Assembly: GCA_030407005.1 (NCBI GenBank)
Contig: JAUDYN010000006.1
Location: forward strand, 1,302,001-1,366,000
Length of the DNA: 64,000 bases
Source: Desarmillaria ectypa
Taxonomy: Eukaryota > Basidiomycota > Agaricomycetes > Agaricales > Physalacriaceae
Direction: 5' to 3'
Part shown: one piece after another, positions 31,883 to 44,440 of the stretch
Position numbering within the stretch: position 1 is the stretch's first letter
Layout of the letters: every line of letters begins with the position of its first letter
The notes under the pieces: generated by a model
What the model saw: only the letters and a program-made list of their open reading frames with translations
Database searches by the model: none
What the model was told of the DNA's origin: nothing
Translations under genes and position numbers: made by a program

Positions 31883-33985
31883 CTACCATGGCGCATTGGG
31901 CGGTTGAACAACAGTACGAGGCTCCAAGAAAGGCCCTCGATCAAAAGGAGTGCTAGTACTTGCCGCAGCAGAGGAAGACGGAGTGCGCCTCACACTGCCG
32001 CCTTGCCTCGGTGACTCTTCCCATGGTAGTCTTATATTCGTCGCAAATGGATTCTCATCTACGTTCACATTCAGATCCGAACCATGTGGGCGGATAGTAT
32101 GCCGGAAGGGCCCGGTGCCCCCAAAATGTGGTGGGGGCATCAAGGGGCGGTTAGTATTATGGAGGAACGGAGGTATAGCTGGACCAGGTGCACCCATCAC
32201 GGTATCACCATCGTCATCCAACACGATGGGGGATGTGCGTGTACCTGCACCTTGCATGCGGTCTGGTTGAAGCACTTGGGACCATGGGAGTCTTGACGGA
32301 TAGTCAGGGCGAGGAGATCGCGGCAGCTGGATTGTTACAGGACTCGGAGGATTTTCGGTTGGTATAGACCTGAGTAAAGGCTCGTTGTTGCTTGGACGGG
32401 ACGTATGGTTTAAGCCTAGCGACCTCTGACCCCAACGGGGCGCAGGAGGGTTGTGTATTGGTGGTGAATTCGGTATACCTCTTTCTACATGGACTCGGAT
32501 AGGTCCTAAGTCTGCCCGCGGATGAGCCATGAACATATTGTTGTGTCGATTAGGGCTAGGTGAATCTGTCTGAGTCGAAAGTCTGCGCATACGATGGATT
32601 GGCGGATGGGGAGGAAGTGGCGGCAATGTCGGTAGCAGATCGGCAGCTCTCAGCCTCTCGGTCCGATTACGAAGGTTCATCTGATCCAGATTCTGTCTCG
32701 TAAGAGGAGCGTTCCCTCTCATAACAGGAGGCGCTCTTGCAGGGGGGTGACGATTGGGAGGCGGCGCAAAGAAAGGCAAAAACCAGTTGTCAATGCCGTC
32801 GCCGCCACGGAAAGGTACCGGTCCATGTCCCATTGCTAGCAAGTCACGACTGGCACAATCGCACGCTCCCCACTTGGCATTGCAATGATAGCAAAACTGT
32901 GTACCGCAGCGACATGTCATATGACTACATCCCACGGAAAGCTCGATGAGATTGTTGCACCCAGGACAAGTTGCCCATTTCTTCTTATCAGCTAAAGCCC
33001 GTACCTCTTGTTCTAAAGCATCTGATGCACAGCTATGCGAAAGTACGTCTCCATTTGCGATATTTCCACGACAAGAATTGCAGGTAATCGTGGTACAGAT
33101 ACATGTCAGTGGAGCGGAGGATGACTTGCCGTCGTTTTTAGGGCCCAGGAAGCGACTGCATTTGGGATTGGAGCAATAGACGCGTATAGGTGTCGAGAAC
33201 TCGATGGACTTTTCTTTGAATGCAGCTACAACAGTGGCTTCGACGTGAGATTGCACAGATTCGATTGGGATAGGATCACGACAGCATTTAGGCGGGAAGA
33301 GAGACTCGTCTTTGGTTGCTGCAGATATTAGCGCCTCCATACAAGAGGCATCAAATGTATGACCGCATGGTGCAGTTATTACAGGTCCTTCGATGTTATC
33401 AAAGCAGACGGAGCAAGTAGATCTAGCACCATATAAGTGAAATGAGACGGGCAAACAAAGAAGAATCTGACGTACGATTCGCCCACATTGTGTCCCCTGG
33501 AGGATGATGCAGCTGGGATCACGGGACGAAACGGTCTGCGAGTCGCAGCTAGTGTGAGATGAGGCGAAAATACACCGATATCATCATACTCACCGTCGAG
33601 GAGGTTGGTGCCATAAAGGAAAGGGATTGACTTGAAAGTCCTCTGGATTCTCCCGTTCAAAAGGACGATCAAAGTTCCGAAATGCCCTCTGTCGCTGTCT
33701 ATTTGGGAGTGGTGCTGCTGCCTCCCGAATTCTATCACGAAAGCGGGGCGGCTCCCAGTCGTGAAAAAGCTGCTCAACCAGGGGGTCGGGAAGAGGTGCA
33801 TGGCCAAACTGCCCAAATCGGAGGAGATTATCTCTCGCATCCTCTGCAAAGAGTCTCAATGCCACGTCTTCGTCGCTCATGGGAACATGGGAATGTCGCT
33901 GCGCCTGCTCGTCGAGAAATTGGTTGACCTCCTCGAAACTGAAGCGGCCGGCGAAGACGTCCGGAATGTGGTCGTGAAAGTCCAT
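31883..33985 (-). CDS. RBR (RING-IBR-RING) E3 ubiquitin-protein ligase
   Basis: Three exons (33594-33985, 33476-33535, 31883-33422) give 663 residues. After a 150-residue N-terminus with an acidic helix comes RING1 (STCSVCFDNIEG, PCGHTFDASCM). The IBR follows, with CSNPKCSRFLG and CNSCRGN. RING2 has CPGCNNLIELSVGCSHMTC then CGTQFCYHCNAKWGACDC; the Cys of GCSHM is the expected catalytic residue that takes ubiquitin as a thioester. The C-terminal 280 residues are Pro/Arg-rich, disordered and lack a known domain. The first zinc ligands of RING1 are joined to the N-terminus only after splicing. The substrate is unknown. Confidence 0.88.
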
Positions 33986-34668
33986 GAAGGGCCGGAGAGA
34001 TGAAATGAGGAAGCAACGTCCTCAGAGATGGAAACAAAGCCAACTTTTTGTAGGATCCTAACAAAAGGACCAAAACGTGCCATAAGACCCTTTCATCCCG
34101 ATTTAGATAACCGTTTATTTGCTCATTTAACTGCGGTGAGACCTGGCGACGTAGGTAGTACGTATAGTGCGCCGTTCTGAGTACTCGAGGAATGCTTCAG
34201 TCTTGCAGCAGCCACGGATACCTACTGTAACACCTACAGGTTCATTTGCAGTGGTACTACATGCGCGGTGATAGTCTGGATTTTCCAAGTATCCATCATT
34301 CGGCTCCAATTGCAATTTAGATCTGCACAACTGAAGCAGTTTCTTTGTCCTGCGCCATCGTAGTCAACGGTCGACATGCAGAACGAGATTTCGAAACAAC
34401 ATTCCACAAAAAGACAAAAAAAGCCGTCGATGGTGGTCCGTAAATACAAAACACAAACACCAGACTCGCAATCGTACCATCACTTGCAGCATGCATCATG
34501 GACAGTTGAAAGGTCTGGCTCAGGCTGTCATTGATGGTTCTGTAACCGAAGCGTGCATATCGGGCCGGAACCCCGTAGTAACCGAATGACGTCATAAACT
34601 ATAGGCTGCTAGACTACAAACAGAAAAGATCATAAATAAAATAACCTGGCAGGACAAGTACCCTCTTA
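33986..34668. other. Intergenic region between RBR ligase and condensin genes
   Basis: Overlapping short frames on the minus strand (34127-34595) have no recognisable features. The promoter of the RBR gene is expected just right of 33,985. Confidence 0.4.
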
Positions 34669-37600
34669 TTAATGTTCATCTTCCGCCAACAGATCATTCA
34701 CTTCATCTTCCTCTCCTTCAGAATCACTATCAGTGGGACCAAATAGAGAGTCATCAGCAACTGATGACGTCTCCGTCTCTAACAAATGACTGATATCAAC
34801 ATCAACCGCTGACGCCGTTTCAACCTTTACTCTACAAAAGACAAAGATCAGATCGGACAGCCTTGACTAGAAATAACAGACCTGGTCGTGGACGTGGAGG
34901 GAACAGGTGTTGACTCCGTCTCGTCGTCAGAGTCCAGCGTCAAGTCGACGAAGACCGCATCCTTCGGTGCACTGGCTCAAGTTCGTCAGTTGGGTACATA
35001 GCTCGACGACAACGAGACTCACGCTGCTCGCTTAGGATTTGAACGAGTTCGAGTCGCTAGCGGCGCCGTGTGTTCCGTCCGCTCCGTTTCAAAATCAGAG
35101 CCATCATCAGAACCAGAAATGCGTCGTTTCCTACAGGGAGTCAAAATAAATACACGAAGGGGTTGAAATCGTGATAGACGCACTTGGCTTTGTTCTTTGG
35201 CTTACGACTGCTCGTTTCAGTTTCTTCTGAACTAAGGCTTGTAATACTGCCGGACGGCCTGAAATACTCATTGGCTCAACATCTCCAGAATATCGAGGAA
35301 GAGCTCACCTCTTACGCGTTCTCTTGGGCTTTACATCAATGACCTCGTCTTCATCGTCCAATGGAATGAGGTCGTCAAGGAAAGTGAAGAGCTCCTTTAA
35401 CTCATCCAAGTCCCTGTACTCCTCTTCACTGAAGTTGGCGAGTTGGGATTCGAATCTCTTCGATAAGGCTGTCTCGAACTTATTTATAGCATTCTTTGCT
35501 GTGGCATCTTTCACCGGCTGACGCTACGAGGAACATAAGCCAGACGATTACGACAATTCTATAGAGCGAATCATACCGATTGAAGCCTGAATAATAGCAT
35601 CTTGAGAGTGCGTAAAGCGTTATCATCGGCGTTGTCCGGTATATGCAATTTGCCAATATTTGTGCAAAGCGCTTTCTTGTCGTCCTCTGCGAAGCAGTGA
35701 GTTTAATCTCGGTGCCATAGGGTGAACGCTCACTGTCAAGTGTGTCCTTTAAGAGGATCTTCACAATATCGATCGCCATCATGAACTGAATGGATGCGGC
35801 ATCGCAATATAAGGGGTCCTCCTTAGTGATAACAGTCTCTTGGTTCACCCTAAAAACCAAACGTTAGAGCAATCAAATCGGGGTCTTATTACGACAAACC
35901 TAAAGTTGTACGGGTTTGTCCATGTAATAAAGTGTCCGATGACCAGCGCCGGAGAAACCATAGCGTCGGTAGATTGATCATTTCGGACGTTGCTCAGCTC
36001 CTGCAAGGTGTCGGTGAAGACCTAGAGACGGACCAAGTCAGCAGGCGAAAGCGGAAGAAAACGAGAAAAAGAACCTCTGCCACGAGTCGCTTGTTAGATG
36101 GCGACGATGCAGAATAAAGATGGAAGAAGTGTAACAAAAGTTGACGGAGCGGTTGGTTGCTGACCGTTTCCGGCGAGAAATACACCATAAGCAAATGAAC
36201 AATGATCTAGCGAGATGAGTGTCAAAGACCAGGAACAACAGAACAACAACGATGCACTCACCGGTTTATCCTTAAAAATACCCGCCATGACGAGTTTCGC
36301 CAGTCCATGACAGATCACCTCCTGAGCTTTTGCTGACGTTTCGGCCTCCAGCTTTGCAATCAGACTATCAGCTACTGCCCTGGCCTGCAAGATACTTTTA
36401 ACATAGAGATCAGCTGACAGTCACAGGTGACACTAACATTTTCTGGGCTCAGAATGGCGTATTGATAAACCATCAGTATGTCAAAGAGTCCTTGCAGAAT
36501 GATTATCTTCAGTTCCTCTGGAGCAGTGGTTGAGTGTTGAAGAAACATCTCGACTGTCTTGATTGTTGCAAGTTTCTAAAAGACGAACGTCAGAGTGATC
36601 GTACGCACATGCATTATGCTAATATACCTGGTCGATGAGGCATATCAAAGCGAGACATGTCCAGGCTTTGTCCCGAGAAATATCGTCGAAAGGCTCAGTC
36701 ACATTTGGTAAGATGAGCTCTCTAAATAGCCCACTCAACGACGAATTATTGCTCATTGTCTACATTGGTGTGGGTCGACGCGGTATGGCGAAAGACATCA
36801 AACTCACGTCATTGACCTGCTCCAACATTGCAACACTCATCGTCAGGCATTTAAGGTTGATTGCAGCCTTGTCCTCGGGAGACTTCTCTTGGACAGGTTT
36901 TTGCGTATTGGGTCGCACGGGCGTGCTGGGCGTACTTTCGAAGCTGGCATCGAGATCTCTCTGACATTATAATACATGAGCGCCGTCAATACTGGCAGGG
37001 GTGTGAATGCTTACTTCGGCTTCCCGTGCTATAGCATCAATGTCATCTCCGGGATCTCTTAAGTCCTGGATGAATTCGACCACGACTCGTATAAGATCTC
37101 GTTCGCTCGCCGTGATTAAGGGAAGAACCCGCATGCACCCCGTAAGAATATTTTCCGGAACATTCTCTTTAAGCATGGCCTCTACTAGACGTCAGCACAA
37201 AGTTCATTCAGAACATAGTACACTCACTGATCAAGTCATAGGTTTTACGCCGCCCAGTCTCGTCACCATAATCGAGATGGGTCGTGATTTTCAACATCTC
37301 CTCAAGGAAAAACTCCTTCATGTCTCTGTGTTCCTCGTTCCGGAATTCATACAAGAAGCAATCATTGAATGCTTCCTGCAACGGAAAGAGGAAGTTAGTC
37401 ACGAGAGGAAGATAATTTTCCAACTTGTCTAGCTTTCTCATCTTGTCCTCTTCGTTCTTAAATCTCCTTAAACTTTCGATGTACACACGCGCAAGAAAAG
37501 TTGACTCTGGGGTCATCTGATGAACTGAGCGGGTATCAATATCGTCAATAGCAGATTGCTCAAGGCGCTTGCCTTCAAAAGTCAGCAGCTTGGTTTCAGG

Positions 37601-38871
37601 AGCTTTCGTTTCAAAAACGCTTAAAAGCGCTTTCTCCGCCGATTCTGGAGCATCCAGCAAGTCAAATAGAGACAAAAATGCCAAAAACTTGGCTTTGCTC
37701 GCCGTATGCTCGTCCTTGTCCGGACCCTCCTGCTTCATGGGCGTTTCTTCAGCAATATCAAACCACGCTGCAATAAGGTCTTTGACAGCGTCCATGACCG
37801 AATCTTCACGATCGCTCATTCCGGTACACACAATCCTCTCTCGTTGCGAAATGGTGATTCTGCGAGGATGGGTTGGGCCCATTTCGTTATTTTGTATGGC
37901 GTTCCGTTTGAGAAAGATGTAGCAGTTTTTCCTGACAGATATATCGCAATCTTGTAATCGGTCAAGTATAGCATCCATTGTGTTGTCGTTGATAGGGATA
38001 TTCCAAAGGATTGCACGGCGAACTTCCCTAGATAAACAGGTCAATAAACCGTTGATGCATATGCGCATCAAAAACATACGCAGAATCGTCAGCCGATAGG
38101 GCATTGCGTAGCGTCAGTGTAACTCGCATGTCTTCACCATCGGGATCCTCTGCGCCTGCAAATTTGCAGAGTCCAAGGGAAGCTTGAGCTCTCACCGCAG
38201 CGTCCTTGTCCTGAAGACGGTCCTCCAAATGTTTCCATATGGACTCCCACAGTCCCTCACTGCCAATACTGCTGAGCAAGAAGAGACTGAAAGACGAAGG
38301 ACTCACTCAATTTCTCCCAAGTGCGATACCACGGCAGAACACGTCTGAACAACTCTGAAGCGTACATTCTTGTCCTTTGCTCTGAATCCTGTGAGCAAGA
38401 ATTTACAAAAACCAAAAGTGAACCGAGATGCCAATGTATCCTCGTCCTTCACGTCGTCGTCGATGTCATTGTCAACAGCATCTTCTTCTCTTCCTCGCAA
38501 TTCCTCAACCGCTGCAACAGAAAGTAAGCCTTGAGTCACCAGTGGAAAGAGAGATACGCGCCTCTTTCATTAATTAATTTGACGTATGCCCCCACCAATT
38601 TGACGACGTTCTCTGCAGATTTCTCGGTGCGCTTCAAAAGAAAGATGCGGCTTAGAAGCTCGCTGACAATCTCCAGGAATTTTGTCTCTCCAGAAAGTTG
38701 ATTGTTTTCAGAGAATTTCATGTTGGCCATTTCCGCATGGCATTTGTAGAGCTCGACTACATTCTTCTTGTGACTGGTAACAGAATGCTGGGCTTGATCG
38801 AAAATTTGGCAGATTTTGGAACATATCTCATCTATAGAGAGATTATCCTTCTCCCTTATCCTAGCCGGCAT
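34669..38871 (-). CDS. cnd3: Condensin complex subunit 3 (Cnd3/Ycg1/CAP-G)
   Basis: A HEAT-repeat protein spread over more than ten exons. It starts MPARIREKDNLSIDEICSKI with IFDQAQHSVTSHKKNV. A helix pair and the family hallmark GFRAKDKNVRFRVVQTCSAVV lie at about 38,310-38,400. HEAT repeats follow: LEDRLQDKDAAVRAQASLGL, then EVRRAILWNIP and LDRLQDCDISVRKNCYIFL. The middle part is about 37,210-38,020 (298-codon frame). The C-terminus is acidic with basic clusters (DVKPKRTRKR) and ends EGEEDEVNDLLAEDEH at 34,669. Condensin compacts mitotic chromosomes; this subunit clamps DNA together with the kleisin. I did not resolve every splice site; an extra upstream Met (39,039) is less likely as the start. 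Confidence 0.9.
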
Positions 38872-39467
38872 ATCGCGGGGGAGAGAAAAAGCGAGGAAAG
38901 GTTGTGAAGGTAAGGTCTTTGAGCGTTGATGGTCACGGTTCACGATCACGCTAGTGAGGGTGATCACGTGACTTGTTGTCGCGACTGTGACAGCAGGTGA
39001 CAGCCCTAAATAAGTACTTTGTTCCCTTCTCACTACCATGCCTGACGTTTTGAGGGGTACTAACCTATACCAACTGGGCGCATATTGACTACATAATGTA
39101 TATACACAATATTTACATTGCTGACGATTCGAAGTGACTCTATATTCAGGCTCTCATGGGGGAGGGAAATACGAACAGATTGTAAGTAGCAAGGAACCCG
39201 ACGGAACTTGTCCGGCGAAAGGACAACATCTGCAATTTCTAAAGCCTTGAAATGTGCGCATAAGCGAGGTGAAAGAAAGCAAGGTCAACCTAAGCCACTC
39301 ACCAAATTATCAAGGTAACTGGCGTGTCGTTTATCAAGTCGTAAGACGGTATCCTTTGTGTCTTCCCTGGCACGAATACTGGTCGAATACTGGCTTTCTT
39401 TCTTGAGACCGTAACATACTCTTTCATGGTCACTAGTCATCGTGCTCGGGATCATCCAGGGCTGATA
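38872..39467. other. Promoter region of the condensin gene
   Basis: No gene is seen. A CACGTG palindrome within gatcacgtgac lies near 38,960, about 90 bp upstream of the condensin start. Confidence 0.4.
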
Positions 39468-40823
39468 TCAGCTGCGTGTTTTCAATCCAGGGCATCTCAG
39501 CATGTCGCGGCCCGCTGCACTCATCTCGATGGATAGACCTGCGTAGGTGATCAGAGTTTCGAGATCCGTGATGCATGAGGCGACATGAGACAGAAGCTTA
39601 TGCGGGAGCCGATTCAGACCGTCTATTGCCTCAAGAGGTTTCTGACCTAGGGGAAGCCAACATGGGTAATAGTCGACAAGATCATCGAGATATTTACACA
39701 GACGCAAAAGCATGGATACGCCAGGCATGTTCGGCGTGGAAGCATACCACGATGGAAGGAAATCCACGAAATTGGTATGAATTACGTTTCCGTTCTTAGT
39801 GTCCAACCTGACAACGACACATTTGTAGATGGAGGAAATGACCCCAAAAATGACAGAACTGTTCTTGGACCAGCGGCGCCTGTGGGAAGCAGCCACTAAT
39901 GATTGTAGCGAACGCTCGTCTTCCAGGTGGGTGGCAACATAGAGGCAAGAGATTCTCTCTCAGCTACCAGACTGGCAAATCATCACCCTTCTTCCTCAAC
40001 GAGAAACAGTTTGATTGGGCTACCAAAGTACGCGAGTAAATCGGCATGGCGAGCACCATTCACGCAAATGTGAATGCAACATGTTTCTGCGACTGGAAAG
40101 GTTCAAAAATCCGAGATGTTTTGTTATAGTCCCAAGGGCTACAGCCTATCGCGGATTTTCACAAGAGAAGAACTGTAACGGCCTCCGAAACGCAACGATG
40201 AATAACCTCTACAGGGTCAGATAATTGGTCGAGGTCACCCGCTGGAACGACATCGCCTTCAACACCGGCGCCGATGTCTATGTGCGACTATATAACACTA
40301 TCGTCGACGCGCGGAGGTGGAGTGAACCATTTATCAGATATTAGTACTTGGTCAGTATATATTTCTCGAATGATCTGTGTCCATAATGATCAAAGCTGAT
40401 ATAGGAGCAAAATTCTCTAGGAGTCATGCTATCCAAATTAAACACAGGCTAAGAGTCGACGTGAAAAATAAGGTTATCCAGGTCGAGTTCATAGACCCAT
40501 TCCAGGAAAAGACTATTGGACGGGGCTTGAAAAGCAACAGTGAGATTTGGGGGTTCGCCGCCGACCTGTGTGTTATCAAGTTCAAGGTTTGAAGGGTAGT
40601 GGTCCTGTATATCATGCTCTCTCGACAGCTAGGCGGTTATTTCATCGTATTCTGCACGAAGGATAGCCAGCCGCTTGTCGAATTCCTCGCGATCTTTAGG
40701 AATAGTGTCAAGGATATCGGGGCTCGGGCCCTCTAGATAGGCATCATCGGTAGTATAATCCGAACATACGCTAGCATGTAGGACATTAGTACATAGTACG
40801 AAACGGAAAAAAAAGATAGGCAT
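39468..40823 (-). pseudogene. Relic of an agaricomycete-expanded protein family, function unknown
   Basis: On the minus strand the frame begins at 40,823 (MPIFFFRF...) and holds IPKDREEFDKRLAILRAEYD. A TAG (40,629-40,631) interrupts; the same frame continues with GGEPPNLTVAFQAPSNSLFL, then EWVYELDLDNLIFHVDS. A second TAG (near 40,458) is followed by PVFNLDSMTPREF and ISFDHYGHRSF. After a poorly readable stretch, 39,468-39,896 has FGVISSIYKCVVVRLDT, NFVDFLPSWYASTPNMPGVS and a C-terminal AGLSIEMSAAGRDMLRCPGL. I recognise this layout from large agaricomycete families without a known role. Neither stop lies in a plausible intron. Confidence 0.55.
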
Positions 40824-41584
40824 GATAATGGTGGTAGTAGAGGAAGTACCATCCCTTCCATAGATAGACCTTGAAGCCTGACGTGCCTATGGCGGAATTA
40901 CAGTGAGGATTCGTGATAGGAGTAGGACGAAGTACTAGTAGTCAACGGCGTTGTCACGTTCAACAATCAAGCCTTAGCCAAGTCATGGACAGGCTCCGCA
41001 ACGAGATGTCAAATTTGTCTCATAGTGATGCAGCAACGAATGGAGTCGGTGAGTCATGGATACATAGTTGTTGCCTTGATACTCAATTTTCAAGTTCTGA
41101 TCCTCCGGTTTTCGGCACTTGAGACGTGTTGGGATTTGCAACTTCAAGCATGTGCCGGAAGATTCCCGAACCTTCGGTACCATCAATTTGGCACGATACT
41201 AGGATATAATTAGGTACTTTAGTAGAACATTCTAGATACATTCTGTAGTATTTAAGGAGCTCGTCTTGAGCTCTAGTAGCTAACAATTTAGTATTCTCTA
41301 CTCAGCAAGCCTCCCACTGCAATAGTTACAACAAGACGTATATCGGTTGAGAAAGGCCTTGATATTACACCAAAAGATGTATTAGTATATCGAATAAACG
41401 GAAAGAAGTTGGTTGGACCTTGCACCGAACCAGAGTGCGGTGAAGAATTTTACATTGAACTTCATGGAATTTTGAAAGGGCAAAATTTGACGATATTTGT
41501 CTGATCCTTCCGACGCGCGCCGAATGCGCCGACGACGAATTGCCATTGACCACATCACCCTTACCTTGCCTGGTAGCTCCCAGC
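40824..41584. other. Intergenic region, promoter of the Sec2-like gene
   Basis: No supported gene. Short minus-strand frames (41083-41286, 41365-41618) run through the Sec2 promoter and have no family features. Confidence 0.4.
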
Positions 41585-44275
41585 ATGGCGCCAGATGGCC
41601 ATTACGAACCGACAACAAATGGGACGACCCATACTCATATCGACAAGCCCGCTGGCAGACGACCGCGACATAGCTCCGAGTCTGATGCCCAAGAGATGGT
41701 CATTCAATCTCTACGTACCCAAATACAGGATCTGTACTCCCAAGTCACGCAGCTCAATGCAAAGCTCGTAAAATCATACGACAGAGTATCGGATCTGGAG
41801 GATGACCTCCACGTTACCTCTGCCAATTTGCGGTCGTCGACGCTGAAAGTATCAGAGCTGGAATTTGAAAGGACGCAACATCTCTCCGCTCTGAATACTG
41901 GTCTGCTGGTGGAGAAGAGCAACGTTACTGCAGAGCTCAACCGCTTGATGGAGAAGGCGACAGAGGAGGCAGCACAGCGTGGTCAGGCCGAGACGGCGCG
42001 GGCGACGATTGAGAAGGAATTGGATGACCTCAGTGCAAGCCTCTTCGATCAGGCCAATACCATGGTTGCCGAGGCACGATATTCTAAGGCGCTCAGCGAA
42101 CGGAAGGTCGAGGAAGCTGAAATTGCGTTGAAAGGTGCTGAGGAGGCTGTCTCACTCATGCAGCAGCAGATGCAGGCGCTCCAGGCCGACAAGGAAGAGG
42201 CCGACAAATGTGCACTGGAAATACGGGTTTCGATGGGTAAAGGGAAATGGGCAGAGCGACGTGAAGATGGCTCACTGCGGCACCCGTTGCGCCTTATCAG
42301 TTCTCACCTTCCGTACCAGGAGTTCCTCCTGTTCGTGGCTCACCTGCGTACCCTTCATGCCTCCACCCCGGTACCGCCAACAATGTCCACTCTTCTTCCG
42401 CTTCCATTCATTGCGCGCCTCTTGTCAGAAGACTCGTCAGTGATTTTCCGTCAGTTATTGCATGTTCATTAATGCTTATACTGCGCTAGAGAACCTACTG
42501 TTCGCCTTGATCTCGCTCCCTCATTAAATTGGCTATCGCGCCGCTCCGTTCTTGCTGCAATCCATAACGGGCAGCTTACAATTGAACCCATATCATCTAG
42601 CTATGTGTTGCAAGATACGTTCTCAAACGCACCCTCTATCCCTGGCATGTCCGGGAACAACATTGTCTGTGCACTATGCGGAGAGCCTGTCTTTCCCAAT
42701 TCCGAGTCGCGGCCTTCTGGCTCTGGTGGTTCCTGGCCGTCTTCTCTGTTCAAAAAACCATTGTCTTATACTTTAAATGGTTCGAGTGGTTCAAATTCCG
42801 TTCCACCTTCGCCAGTAAATAAGAAACCTACTCAAGTCCACATATTCAGAGTCTCGACTTCAACATCAACATCAACATCATCGGCCCTTCCTAGCCTTTC
42901 CATCCCTACGGCTTCTTTCGCATCGACATCGTTCCAATCACAGACAAATAACTCTGGTGCTCAATTTGCGACCAACCATCACTCCAGTGGTAGTTCCCAG
43001 TCAACAGCTGTATACCCTCTTTGCACTGGCGGCTGGTGTCTCACGCGGTTGCGACAGACATGCACTCTATGGGCATTCGTTCGCACGGGTATCGTGGAAA
43101 GAATATGGGAAGAGGAAGTCCCGTTGTTACCTCCGCCACCAATACCGGCTGCATCGAACGGTGACAAGCTTCCAGTTCCACCACGACGCAGGGGGCTTTG
43201 GGGTATGGCCAGCGCTCTTGGCGAGAGGGCGACGAGCTGGAGCGGCGACGATAAAGAGAAGAAGAAGCTTCAAGTGCAGAAGGAGAAGGAAAAGAAACCT
43301 GACCTTACATGGGAGCAGAACCAAGCAAAGGCCATGGCGCAGAATGAAAACCTGCGAGGCAAGTTTGCACCGCCGCCTATACATCCGTCCTTATCCACTG
43401 CTCTTAAGAACCCGCCAATAGTCGTTCCAGCACCAGTCCCGCCGCCACTTCCCAGACGAAACGACCGGCGTCCTGTTCCACCGCCTCCACCAACGGCAGC
43501 AGCACAGGAAGCGGAACCTCCTATCTCTGGGAACCGCCCTCAAACGCCGACACGCGTGCCTCTGCCCGACTCTAGGCCCGCTACCCCCGCTTCCCCCGCA
43601 GCGCCTCCTCCGCTTCCTAGAAGAGCTGCTGCACGTGGGGTCCGTCACTTACCCGGATCGAGGCCAGGTACACCGAAGCCTGAAGGAGTATCCACAGAGA
43701 AAGCGGAGGAGGATGAGAAGGAGAAGGAGAAGAAAGCACAGGACAACGACCGAGAGAAGGAAGAATCCGACGCTAAGGAAGACGAGAACTCAAAGACGGA
43801 AGCAAGGAATGAAGGCGAGAACGTGGAGAAGGAAGTCGAACATTTTGCGGCAGAAGAGAGATCTCCCACTCCTGAGGTTCCAACTACTGAACCCTCTGAA
43901 AAGTCTGGACCTGAGCCAGGTGTGGTAGAGGCGGAAGAGAAACCTCCTACTCCGGAAGGGGCTAAGGAGACAAAGCTATCTAGCTCCGAAGGCAATGAAA
44001 GCGACACGCCTTCTTCACCTACGCCTTCGCATGTAAATGGAAGGGTAGACCTCGGAGATCGGAACGTGCAGCCCGCTTCTAATGACGAGAATGAAAAGTT
44101 CGAGTCGCCGGTCGAGTCTGTGCCTGAATCCGATAATGGGAAAGAGGAGTCAGACGATGAAGATGAAAATAAGGAGGCGTATATCAGTGATACCACTTGG
44201 GAGGAGAGGACTTGGAAAGAACTGGTACGGATAAAGGAAGACATGTTCTGGGCGCGCGTCGGTGGATTGAGGTAG
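41585..44275 (+). CDS. SEC2: Rab guanine nucleotide exchange factor, Sec2 family
   Basis: Two exons (41585-42435, 42490-44275) give 878 residues. A long coiled coil (about residues 37-225) contains the Sec2 exchange signature ELDDLSASLFDQANTMVAEA. A helical domain follows (LPYQEFLLFVAHLRTLHAST ... PFIARLLSEDS), then a CALCGEPVFP segment and WCLTRLRQTCTLWAFVRTGI VERIWEEE. The C-terminal half is disordered: polyproline stretches (PPPLPRR, twice) that could bind SH3 domains, then a Lys/Glu/Ser-rich acidic tail with TPEVPTTEP-like phosphosites. Family knowledge: it activates the Rab GTPase Sec4 on secretory vesicles for polarised exocytosis, important at hyphal tips. The ATG at 41,585 fits the family start. 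Confidence 0.88.
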
Positions 44276-44440
44276 TATTGTTCTACACAATGGCCGCTTT
44301 GAGACTTCTACTTCAACTCGTTTGCGCGTTCTCTAGAGCTACCTAGTTATTTATCGACTACACTCCTCTTTCTCTGGAATCATGCTTAATCTAGAACCTC
44401 ATATAGACATCCTCCATCCATGTGTCCGTGTTTAATCTGG

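Noticed and set aside
32737..34003. Plus-strand frames of 70-123 codons over the RBR gene
   Set aside because: Antisense to a gene with clear RING-IBR-RING cysteines.
38872..39039. Upstream in-frame extension of the condensin subunit (ATG at 39,039)
   Set aside because: The extension contains the promoter-like CACGTG stretch and no helical family sequence; the ATG at 38,871 gives the usual N-terminus.
40377..40592. Plus-strand 71-codon frame MSIMIKADIGAKFS... and a neighbouring readable plus-strand stretch
   Set aside because: The minus strand gives a better, ordered match to a recognisable family; the plus frame lacks start, splice and family support.
43645..44244. 199-codon Ser-rich frame antisense to the Sec2 gene
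   Set aside because: Mirror image of the Glu/Lys/Ser-rich sense coding sequence; no start context or family features.
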